Shown: in pieces, positions 1-12,200 of the stretch
Layout: every line of letters begins with the position of its first letter
How positions within the stretch are numbered: the first letter of the stretch is position 1
Source of the DNA: Melieria omissa
Taxonomy: Eukaryota > Arthropoda > Insecta > Diptera > Ulidiidae
Assembly (NCBI GenBank): GCA_963971225.1
Contig: OZ020269.1
Span: forward strand, 16,191,921 to 16,255,920
DNA length: 64,000 nucleotides
Direction: 5' to 3'
Position numbers and translations under genes: made by a program
Notes under the pieces: model-generated
Told to the model about the DNA's origin: nothing
What the model saw: only the letters and a program-made list of their open reading frames with translations
Databases searched by the model: none

Positions 1-146
1 ACATCCACATACACCGCTTAACTCAACCCAACTCCATTCACTCGTCTAATTTGCCTATCGCTTTGTGTCGCTCGCTTTGCGGTCAATCAACAGTTCAATA
101 TTTACATCAAAACACACTGCAATCATTTGTAAACTGTGCCACTCAC

Positions 147-255
147 CGCTTGTTTCTTTTCCCAGGACTTCATTGCCGTTTTGTATTTCTCAAATTCATG
201 ACACCAATCCGAGTAGATTTTCTGATAGTCGTTGCTCTTGTTGGGCGGTGTACAT
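147..255 (-). CDS. Sema2a: Sema2a exon L (start of C-terminal tail)
   Basis: 109 nt completing a split Arg, then CTPPNKSNDYQKIYSDWCHE and FEKYKTAMKSWEKKQA. Acceptor TTGCAG, donor GTGAGT at 146-141. The remaining tail and the stop codon lie left of the window, so this is not the last exon. Confidence 0.97.
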
Positions 256-3200
256 CTGCAAAAGATACCACACACACACATACATACATAGACATTTACA
301 TGTAAATAAATAATGACAAATGAATGCTTGAAATACAAATCAATAAAAACAAAAGAGACACTCACCTGTGAGCGTCCACTGTAATGTTGTAGCTGCACAG
401 CAGCGAGCCGCCCAGATGACAGTCATAGCGGCCGCCATCGGCCTCGTTCACCGACACCACAACCAGGCCGCGCTCCGTGGTTTCGATGTATTTGATGGGA
501 CTGTATTTGATTTCATAGCTGCAACACAAACAACGAAAAGAAACAACAAATTGAAAAAAAGGTTATTGGGAAAACGGAAAAACTGATTAGCGCCAAGTGT
601 CTCATACCGTCCTTTGTCCTTTGAGTGATGATACCAGGTAACCTGTTCGTTCTTCAGCACCTCTGGAATTTTGACAAAACAGCCCAAGTGTACACTTTGT
701 CCGTAGGTGACGACGATTTTCTTCTTCAGCACACTCGAGTCGCAAATGTCGCTCGTTTCGTTGGCAACATCCTGCAATTGAACGCAAGCATAAACGCATT
801 GAAACACCGGAAGGATACAACGCAACAACACTGCCGCACCGGCAGACAAGCGAATTGTGATGGCATCGATGCGACGTGCAACGACATGCTGCATGTTGCA
901 TGCAAATGTCGCTGTGTGTCTGTGTGTGTGTGTGTGATTTACGTTGTGCCGTCACTCACCTGCAACAGATCCAACTCATAGGGGCGACAGGTATTGGCAT
1001 CCTTGTCCCAGCCGCAGTACGGATCACGCACACATCGGAAGCAATTGTCATAACGTCGATTGCACATTGCCAAATCGATTTGCTTGATGCGTTGATCTGT
1101 GGCGACATAGAGCGATTTACGTGTCTGACTGATTTCCATCACTTGTATCGCCTCGTTCGTGGCTATGTCGAAGATGTCGAGCAATTTCGACAGCGATTCA
1201 CCGTTGCGATAGTACTGCACAATTTTATAGATGCGTCCCAAATTGGTGCCCACATAGTAGACGGTATACTCCTGGTTCAGTATGTCGATTTTGATTCTGC
1301 AAACAAGAAAGAAGAATTTAACAATTTTTCGAAAGTGAGAAAGAAAAGTAACATGGAATGGTAACAAAGATTAAATCATAGCACTGCACGTTAATTTAGA
1401 TTTTCTAATGGTAAAAGATAGGCGTTGAATCTCGGCCTTGAAGTTAAGATTGTTTGAGGTTTAATTGCAGAAACCAGAGATAGAGGAAGTGTAGAAGATT
1501 CCTGATCTCCGTAATTGAAATAATTCTAATGTCTTTCGAAAATCGAGTCTCGAGCAAGGGAGACCCTGACCCTAAACCGGGGCAGGTACAAAGTAAGAGT
1601 GAACCTCTTTATCTGCCTTTCTCTGGTATTTCTTTCCACAACTGCAGCAGTGATAGCGGACCTCGTTTCGTGGGCAATATTGGTGGCCAATCGGCTTAGA
1701 AGTTGTGTACAGAATCTTCCCCTAAATGAAATCCTGTGTGCACCCTATACACAATTAAGTGACTGCTCGATACTAAGACTATGGTCTTACTTTCCGCAAC
1801 CAACCAACTGGTTGGTTGATAGGCTTAGTGGTTGCGACCACAGCACATAAAGTACCGTTTTGATGCCACATTCTCAGTTGTGTTGACATTGGCTGGTATT
1901 TTAAATACACTTTGTAAAATCTAGGAAGTGTAGAAGCTTCCTGATCTCCATAGTTGAAATGGTTCTAATGTCTTTCGAAAATCGAGTCTCGAGCAAGCGA
2001 GGCCCGCTTTTTTCCTAAACCGGGTCAGGTACAAAGTAAGAGAGAACCTCTTTTTCTGTCTTTCTCTGGTCTTTCTCCCCACAACTGCAGCAGTGATTGT
2101 TGAAGGATATTTGCAATCAGGCCACACATGCCAATGACCTGAAAGATGTTTCTAAGCAGTTGCTTCATCCTGTTCAGGTCAAACTTTAGCCTTGTTTTTC
2201 TTGATATGTTACCAGTAAACAGTTTGCTTCATCTTTCGCAGCCATCTGCATTGAGCGGGTAAATATTTAAACAGCGATGAAAGGTTTATTAAGGTATAAA
2301 ACTTAAGAAACCTTAAGGTTTATTGAGATATAAACCTTATAAATCTTGAAAACCTATAATATTAAATTTACCGGTGAAAGCCCCCAACTTGTTCAGAAAA
2401 GACAGCGTGAAAGGCTTATTAAGGTATAAAACTTAAGAAACTTGAAGGTTTATTAAGATATAAACCTTAAGAAACCTTTCACGCTGTCTTTTCTGAACAA
2501 GTTGGGAGCCTTTCACCGGTAAATTTATTATTGTAGGTTTTCAATTTTCAGGGGTCAGGTACACAGAAAGAGGTTCAATGTCTTTCTCTGACCTTCCTCC
2601 CCTAAACTGCGGCAGTGATTGTTAAAGGGTGTTTGAAATCGGGCCTCTATAGGCCAACGACCTGTGGGAACCACACTGAGTCTGGTGGTATTCCTCCTGG
2701 AGTTTCCAAGTAGGTCCTTTCAAAGATGTATCCTTCGTCAAGTTTTCTAACGAATCCTTTTGGAAAAATTATATTTAATGCCTCAAAATTTTATTCTATC
2801 CTCATCTATGCCTTCTATCTTCTATTTTATTTTTCTATTGGTTAATAATTAAAAAATAAGTTTCCATTTTTACGGAGAAATTTTGTTTGGAATACGCAAT
2901 AAATTTTTTTTACGAAATAAGATAGAAAATAGAAAATTTACTCATAAAGCGACAGGTTTTTTCTTTTTATTTTCTTGAATTGTATGTGTAAGTCTTTGAA
3001 CTTTAAAGTCCTTTAAAAGGACAATGAATCAGAAAATGAAAAATTGGGTATGCCAGGATAACTATAATTTTACGTCTATACAACGTGTGAGGAATGCAAT
3101 ACGAACAAATATGAAAGTTAGCATAGAAAACAAGGTATACAACTCTAAAAAAGTAGGTGTGCAAAACTTTAAACAATAATTATCTTAAACCAATAAGTAC

Positions 3201-6200
3201 CACAAATCCATTTTTGGGACACTTATCTTGGTAAAATGGTGCTTACAGAACTACAACGTCGGCAACTGATTTGAAAATTTTGTGAAGAAAATCCCACTAC
3301 GAAAAAGAATGAAGCATTCCACCACTTTAAAAAGATAGGAGTCAAAAAACCTTCATCTATAAGACGATTCAGTTGTTCGAGAATAAAATAAGCATTGAAA
3401 GTAAAAAGGATCTTTTGGATGGGTCAAAGTACTCTTGCATCCCATTCCAATGCTCTAACCAGCTGAGCCCTGTCATTGATTTATAGGTTTAGGTGATTAA
3501 GAAGGGTTAATTTTAAAACTTTTGCCCTTAATTTCAATGAATGGATTATCACAAACTATTATGATTTGCCACTCATTTACTCACAGCTTCAAGTAAATTA
3601 TTTGGCTCTAAAGAAGGTCCAACTCAAAAACTCGCAGTACCTCGCGGGCGATGTGGCCCTCCTACAATGAGCGGAGATCCCGAGAGCTTATACACAGATC
3701 TCATACGGAGGTCGCTAGGTGTACGGCGGTCATCACAGCCCACCGGACCATAGGTCTACATGCAGAGAGGCTAAGCATCCCTTTCAATACCCACTGTAAG
3801 AGCTGTGAGAATTTAGAGGAGAAATAAACACTTGGTCACTTCCTCTGTCACTGCCCAGCTTTGGCAAGGGCAAGATTTAAGTCTCTGGGGAAACACTTCC
3901 TTACTTGTTTGACCGTTTGCTCGACAGTAAGTCTGGGGAACCTTCTTGTATACCTAAATTCTACCAGGTAGATTTACTCATAATTCTAACCAGGTTTAGT
4001 TTCGGTCAGCATGTGGTATCAAAACGGCGTATATGCGCTAATTGTGATTTGCAGGGGGACAACTGTGAGTCAGCCACTTCAACCAGCCAACCAACCAACC
4101 AATATCGCTACTCAGCCCAAAACAATGTTTAAACTTTGCAATAATGCTTGTTATGTCTGAGTTCGAAATTTCAATTTAAGCAGAGTTCACATTTTAAACG
4201 ATAACCGTAATTACAACAATTTTTTGTTGGGCACCGAGCATTTTTATTATGATTTTCTCTTAATTTTTGCTGCACGTCCAAGAAATTATTGATATTGTTG
4301 TAATCCTTGCCGGATTACCTTGATGGCGGATACATGGCGAATGCGACTGTGGAACGGTGCTGCAGAGTTGGCTGCATTAAAACGCCTCGCTACGACGTCC
4401 AGCTGCGTGCAGGTGGGGACGTTTAAGTAATTTTCATTTTAACAATGGCGAGTGCGTATACAACGAAATAAAAAAATGATATATATATGCATACATATAT
4501 ACATTGTATATGTAACAAAAGCATCATCAAGCGGAAAAGTGAAAAAAAAAACTGCGCAGCGTTTTCCGAGCGCCTTTTATGACAGTTTAAGGGTATATTT
4601 AATATGAAATTACAGTTATGCTTAATACCGTGTAGGTGTGTTTGTGTGTGTGTGTGCACAGCACACAACAACAGCAATAGTTATGAAATGAAGTTTTTTC
4701 TTTTCAATTTTATTAAAACGTGATTTTCGCCATGCACCCACGCACAGTGTCACACACACACACACACACACACAAAAGGCGCGCGAGAAAACAGTGGTTG
4801 TAGCAAAGCGTGTAGCATATTTATAGGCGCACATGTGAGATGTGGCAAGGTGAATCGGTGAGGCAGCGAGCGCATATTTAAATGGGCAAACATTATTGCA
4901 GCAACCAAAACAACAACCACAACAACAACAACTCAAAATCCATGCAATTGCAACTGTAATCACGCATTAAGTTGCAACGAATGGCAGCGCACAGGTGTGG
5001 CTGTGGCGCATCGAAATTGTTTTTGGGGCAGCATTTTACTGTCGTTTCTCTCGTTGTTGTTGTTGTGGTATTAAGTGCGCGCACGCATGGTCATTATTTA
5101 TGGTGGAATCCGTGCAGTAATTTCGATTGATTGTGCGTGCAATGTGGTGGCCAGCGTGCGTTGCGTAGCGTTGCGCATTGCCAGGCGGCAAAAATATCAA
5201 AAAGCAATTAAGTTGCCAGTTAAAAATCATTATTATGCAAATATTGCTGTAGTTGGTCGGTGTGGCGTTGTTGCTGTTAAAGGCTTCAAACAGCCTGACC
5301 GCCAATGATTGACACATGTGTGCCGCTTGTTTATTGGTGGGGAACCAACTACTATGGGCGAGTTGAAAAGTGCTCAAAGCAAATGTTTTTCACAAAAACC
5401 ACTAAATTAGTGACGAGTCACAAATGCATGAAATTCAAAATTGCAATAAATAAATGTGGACAGTAAATTTTTGGTTATTTTGGAACATTGCCACACACTC
5501 TGTTTAACTTTATTTAACTCACTATTTAATTTGTTATTGCTAATTTTTCTGTATAATGATTTGTTACAACCTCTTTTTTAAATTTCTAAAAACAAATAAA
5601 ATGTTATTAAAATGAAACATAAATAAATTCAAGAACGCAAAACAGCTGCAACAACAATGCAATTTGCGTTGTAAGTTAAAACCGCCGCTGGCTCAATCGC
5701 ATTCAATTATAATCACACAAAAGTGTAAATCGTATTAAAAATCAATTTGCAATACACTCAACATACATTTTATACAATAAAAATTAAAAATACTTATTGC
5801 ATATTTGCTTGTTTTCATAACAACTTTTCGCTTTTTTTTTGTCTACAGCGCTTTTTCACTTTTCGCCACATGGCGAGAAAAAGTGCGTCACGCATTGAGA
5901 GAAAATGAGACCAAAAAATTTAATTAAAAAATAATTTAACAAACATTTTCATCATTCTCTGCCAATGCCGAAAATTTGTAGGTGCGTGCGTAAAATGCGG
6001 AAAAAAAAATGTTGATTAAGTACTGCATGCGGTGCGCTTTGGTATTGGAAAATGGGTTTGGCTGGTAAATGGGGAAAATGAGCGAAACTGCAGTCGGTCG
6101 ACATTGGCGCTTAAACGCAAATATTGAAGACATCAGCAGAAAGTTGACATGAAGAAAACTTTTTAAAACTGAACTGAAGCCAAACTGAAAGAGATCTGGA

Positions 6201-9200
6201 ATGCTACTCAACATAGGATGGAACTCTATCAGCTTAGTGTTTTTGATTTCACGAAACGTTGACTAATGGGTAGACTTGTTGAAAGACTGACACTGCCATA
6301 CAAAGACTATTTCTTCTCGCTTGGTGAAGATGGGAAAAGAGGGAAAAGAACAGGAAGAAGTAATAGAAAAGGAAGGAAGGAAGGAAATAATCTTTCAGAT
6401 CATTTCTCAATGTCCGTACCTGTCTAGGAAAGCACTTGAAATTCTAGGGTCTCTCTTACTACTTAATCTTATTGAGCTTACTATTCTAAACGACAAGGAG
6501 ATAGCAAGGTTTATGTACTCACTGGTGCTTAGGGTTCAAATATCTGTTGGTAACACAAATTTTGGGTCTCAAATATAATTTCAAATGGCATTTGCCTCAA
6601 AAGTTGTGTACGAACACCCTTCTGCCAAATTAAATGTGTGCTATGTGTGCTGAGACCTATTGTGACACCACGAATACCACCCGTTTGAATTGTGTATGTA
6701 ACACTGTTTTTTGTAATTTTCATCTGCTTGATCTATCCACATGAAGATAGAAGAAGACGAGTTTTTCACCAGCCCGTGCTAGGAATCGAACTAAGGGTCT
6801 CTGGTATGAGAAGCCAGCGTGCTACCCGCTGGACTGTCGAGACCGGCACAATGTGTTCTACTGGTTACATTTGATCCCAGGACACGAGGGTCACAAGGGC
6901 AACCAACAAGTGGACCGCTTTGTGTAAAGAAGTGCAATGCACCCACTGGTAAATAGGCTCCGGACCATTGTGTGACCTTTCCAGAGAACACATACAAGAA
7001 TGAGTAAGAAAATGGGTAAACCACAATTTTGCCGAGCAATGGACCAACAGCTGCCGTAGCTCAGCTGGCTAGTGCCTTGGGCCGCGAGTCAAATGCGACG
7101 CTCGAACCCAGGTTCAAGACTCCGTTGCGTTAACACCGAAAAAAAAAGAAAAAAAAACATTTTTTCTTTCGGTGGCTGTCCTCTCAGCAGGATATGGCAA
7201 ACCTCTGAGAGTAAAATTGCCTATGAAAAAGCTCCCAACTCGCCGTTCGGAATCGGCATAAAACTGTAGGTCCCTTCCACCCGCGTACAAATTCGCACGC
7301 ACAACATGGATGGTTGCGGGTAGTTAGGCCTTAGTCTCGTAATCGGGCTGTCTTGCCAGTCAAGAAGAAGAAGAATGGATCAACAACAATGTACCACGTA
7401 GTACAATGTTCCGTATCGTTCGAGTGCTATGGAGGTAGCCTTCCAGGCCACCCTCACATCATGAATGAACCAGCAGTGTGAAACTACGGCAGGCCAGGAG
7501 GAGCATTATCAGACAGAGAAGTATCTAGAAAACTTCTCATGATGAAAAAGAAATAACTTCTAGTTCCTGATAAGATACCTAACTAATCATTGTTTACTGA
7601 GCTAGCATTTCAATATATGGGAAATTTCTTCTTCGGATGTCTGTAGGAAATGTAATCAGACATCATATACTTCCATAGATGTTCTCTGTCTGTATTCAGC
7701 AAAAATATATTTCTCCAGTTAAGGGTGACAACATTGGTCTCGAAAAAGATCTGGAATTTAGAACATCAGACTGAAAAACTATTTAAATGCCAGGCATTTA
7801 ATGCCTCAACCTTGAGAGTTAAAACAAGTCTTGTCAAGTCAAACAATTGATCACCACTGGTCGCGGTGCTGAAAAGCCCGTGGTTACAAAAGTAACCACG
7901 AAAGCAGATATTGCTAGGTAACTCTAGCCTCTCTGTGTGTCTCCCTTTACAGGGCAGTGTTTCGTAAGATGTGCTGGATAGATGTCCTAAACTTAAAGAG
8001 TAACCGAATGAATCTGTAAACACAAGAACCGGCCTCAGGCAACCTGGATAGTCCAGCGAGTAGTGCGCTGGATTTTCATACCGAATCCTCCTAGAATTGA
8101 TTCCTAGCTCAAGCTGGTGAAATATCTATCGCTACCCTCATCAAGCAGATACGAATTGTAGAATTGTAGGTCCCCTTCCCTTCATCCACTTGAAATGTGT
8201 GTTGAAAGACACGTTGGAAAACACAGTGTTGCATACACATTTGAAGAACAGTTGAAATATGAGTTGAAATATGAGACATCACTCTCATATCCTTCCCTAT
8301 CACCTCATGGTTACAGTGCAATGGTCCAACAATGGACTGAGTGCTATGGAAAGCTTGTAGTCTTCCTACACATCACATCACACAAATATATAACTAAACT
8401 CTTATATAGAATCTTAATTTCTATTACTTTTTAGATTGAATTTCTATTGATTTTTTTAGCAAATTAATTTTGTATATATTTTTTTAATTTATTTAATTTT
8501 TTTAAATTTAATTTTTTTTCTAATTACTTTGAAAAATAGTTTCTAAATTACTGGAAAATCCTTATATTCGTTTAGAAAATTTCTATAATTTAATAGTGTC
8601 TTCAATGGTCGGCAAAAATCCACTTAGTTTAACCCTCCTCGCGGGTGCCGACCGGGCAATGGGCACCGCCGTGTCTATGCGCAGGTAAACTGGCAAAGCA
8701 CGGCGATGTCTAGCTAAGAGTGAGGTGGGGCTCCACAAGTCATGCCTGAGGTCCAGCTTACATGCCGCCCGAGGGGTGGCTTGTGGAGTCCTACCTCAGT
8801 CACGCTAAGTGGTGCCTGGCGGGTAGGCATAAAACGCTAAGGGAGGAGTCCCTGAAATAAAAACCAGTCTGGAGTCGAAGAAGGGGAAAGAGCGGGTCAG
8901 GATATTGACCCAAACGTCGGTGGAAGAAGTGACTGCTACCACCGGCGGGCACGGTGGGGAATTTGATTCCCCTCTGCGTGTCGCCAGCGGTCACACCTCT
9001 GCTAGAGTGGTTGCAGGCTCTAGCAGTCGTCATGCGACTGCAAATTTTACGAAGGCTAGGTTAGTCACTAGGGGTACTGCAGTCGACACAGACTCAGACC
9101 TCGACAGCGTATGCAGCGTGGCAACCACAAATACGATAGCTGAGGAGGAGCTGCTGAAGTCCCCGAAGGCTCTCGACCCGAGCATCGCATCCACTAGTAG

Positions 9201-12200
9201 GAGCGAGCAAAGGAAGAAGCCCAATAAGGAGGGCCTGAAAGCGCTCGCCCAGTACAAAGCGGCAATACGCATCAAGTTGCGCCTGGAGAATAAGGACACT
9301 CTTTCGCCCACGGAGCGAGAGGACCTACGATGGGCAACTGAGACGGTCACGAAAGGCAGGGAGCACTTCTCGCAAAACGAACGGTTTGCGACCACGCATC
9401 CCACCTTCGTGAACAAAATAGAAGAAAACGTAGCGACGGCTATGAAGGGAACGGAGGCGAAGAGACAGAGGTCCACGGAGGGAGAAAAACCCGCGGCCAA
9501 ACGTCCTCGCACTCACACCACAGCTACTCCATCTGACCGGCCGACCTCGTCCAAAAGAGTGGCGACGACCAGCGAAGTAGCCAAACGGCACTTGACCGTG
9601 GCGCTCGTTGACCGACGACACGAAAATGGCCAGATGACGGCGGAACAGTGGAAGCTAGTGGACAGCAAAATTATCGAGGCCATTGTTGCGCAGGCGATCG
9701 ACGAACCTAACAAACCTTCGCCCTCCTTTGAAGGAGCGGGGTGGTACAGGGGAGTCAAGATTCTAAAGTGCAATGACGACCTCACGCTTAAATGGGTGAA
9801 GGAGGTGGTCCCGAAACTACGAGGACTGTGGCCGGGCGCTAATCTGGTTATAGTGGATAGGGACGATATTCCCGGTCCACCGCGGGCTAAGGTACGTGTA
9901 CCAAGCGCGGTGAAACCGGAAAACGCCCTACTGCTTTTCCAGCGGCAGAATCCCGATGTCCCGACGACGGACTGGAAGATGATCCACGCGGGGAAACCCA
10001 ACGCCGACGGTACACTTGATCTGATCCTCCAAATCAACAAAGAGGCAGAGGACAAGTTGTATCAACGGTTCGGAAAGATGTCTTGGGGGACGGGTAGTGT
10101 TTACCTGCGCCTCAAAAAACGTCATCCGAAAGACGGGAATGAAAACACTCTGAAGCCAGGTGAAGCAAAAAAGGATCTTGGGCCGGAACCCATGACCGAC
10201 GCTACTATCATGCTTCGGCTAGACGACGGGAAGATTGACGAGATGGAGGTTGAGACGGGTGGAGTGTCGGCGGTGACAGCCACACCCACCTTGAAGGGCA
10301 CTGTACCTTCTGAAGGGAAAGGTCCTACAAATCAACCTCAAGGTGAAGCTGAAAAGGATCTTGGGCTTGAACCCATGACCGACGCTACTTTCATGCTTCG
10401 GCTTGATGACGGGAAGATTGACGAGACGGAGGTTGAGACGGGTGGAGTGTCGGCGGTGACAGCCACACCAACCCTGAATGACACTGTACCTTCTGAAGGG
10501 AAAGGTCCTACAAATCAACCTCCACCACAGTAAGGTGGCTTCAGCTGAGCTCCTTCTCACACTAGAGGAGGGCAGCTACGACGTGGCCCTAATCCAGGAA
10601 CCCTGGCTTTCCTCCGGAAATAAGGTTTCAGGGTTAGGGTCCACGAACTATAATCTTTTCCATGCAACAACGGTAGGTAAGATTCGATCTGCCATCCTTG
10701 TTAGGAAGGATATTAACGCATATCTTCTACCTAATTTCAGTTCTGATGACCTGACGGTGGTCGCCATCGAAGGGGACGACAAGCTTAGACTTGTGGCCTC
10801 GTGCTATATGGCCCACGACGTCGAGGCACCCCCCACAGAACTACAGCACCTGACGGAAGAGGTCCTCAGACAAGGTTTCGACGCCGTGGTAGGTGCGGAT
10901 GCCAATTCGCACCACCCTCAGTGGGGAAGCAAGGACACGAACGAACGGGGTGAGTCCCTCTTTAACTTTATATTACAAAACAATGTAGATATAGCTAATA
11001 GAGGGAACATCCCAACTTTCAAGGGTCCGACGTCGGAAGACGTATTGGACATTACTTTTTCTTACGGGGCAGATACCTGGATCTCGGATTGGAGGGTGCT
11101 GGAAAGACCCTCCTTCTCTGATCACAGCTACATACACTTTACGGTCAACTTTAAACCGTTGCGTACAGTAAGGGTCTTCAGGAACCCCCGGAATACGGAC
11201 TGGGATCTGTATGCAAATCGGTTAAAGACTCATCTGAGTAATGCCTCTCAGACTCTCTCCAGGTCGGACGTTGAGGCTAAGGCGAAACTCCTAACGTCAA
11301 AGATCCTACTTGCTTACCACGAATCCTGCCCGCCCTCAAGGCCGGTAGGACGAAAATCCTATCCGCCCTGGTGGAGCAAGGACATTGGTAGGCAAAGAAG
11401 AGAACTTAGAGAGTTTTTCAAACTGGCCAAACTTGCCGACTGTGCGGAGTGTTGGAGAGAGTACAAGACACTACTTCACTCCTACAAACAAGAGATACGG
11501 AGGGCCAAAAGAAGCTCCTGGCAGAACTTCTGTGGAAGTATGGACAAGACCTCCGAGGCATCCAGACTTCGGAAGATACTCGCCAAATCCCCCCCTATAC
11601 CATCACTCATCCGCAAAGAATCTGGAGAATGGACCAAGGATGGCAAGGAGACGCTTGAGGCACTTATGGAAGCCCACTTTCCTGGCTGTTCAGAGGTTCC
11701 CGACTCGGTCTCAACTGCACTCGGCACAGAGCAAGGGAATTGTGAGGGCCTAATCACCACATCCAGACTTCGATGGGCTTTGGGCTCTTTCGATCCCTTC
11801 AAATCCCCGGGTCCGGACGGCATTTTTCCCGCGCTTCTGCAAAAGGGAAGTGCTGTTCTGATACCGTGGCTCAAGGACGTTTTCAGGAGCTGTCTGAGAC
11901 TGAACTATGTACCGATGGACTGGCGATTATCAAGGGTTGTATTTTTGCCGAAATCAAGTAAAAGCAGCCATTTGTATCCGAAGGACTACCGGCCCATCAG
12001 CCTCACCTCGTTTATACTGAAGACCTTTGAAAGACTGCTAGACTCGTTTATTAAGGAAAGGGTTCCACCTGGCCTAATATCAACGAACCAACACGCCTAT
12101 ATGAAAGGCAAGTCAATGGAGACAGCACTTCATCAGGTGGTTTTTCAGATAGAAAAAGCTTTTCACTACGGAGAATACGCGCTGGGAGCCTTCCTCGACA

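Noticed and set aside
876..1364. 162-codon plus-strand frame
   Set aside because: It is the antisense shadow of Sema2a exon I.
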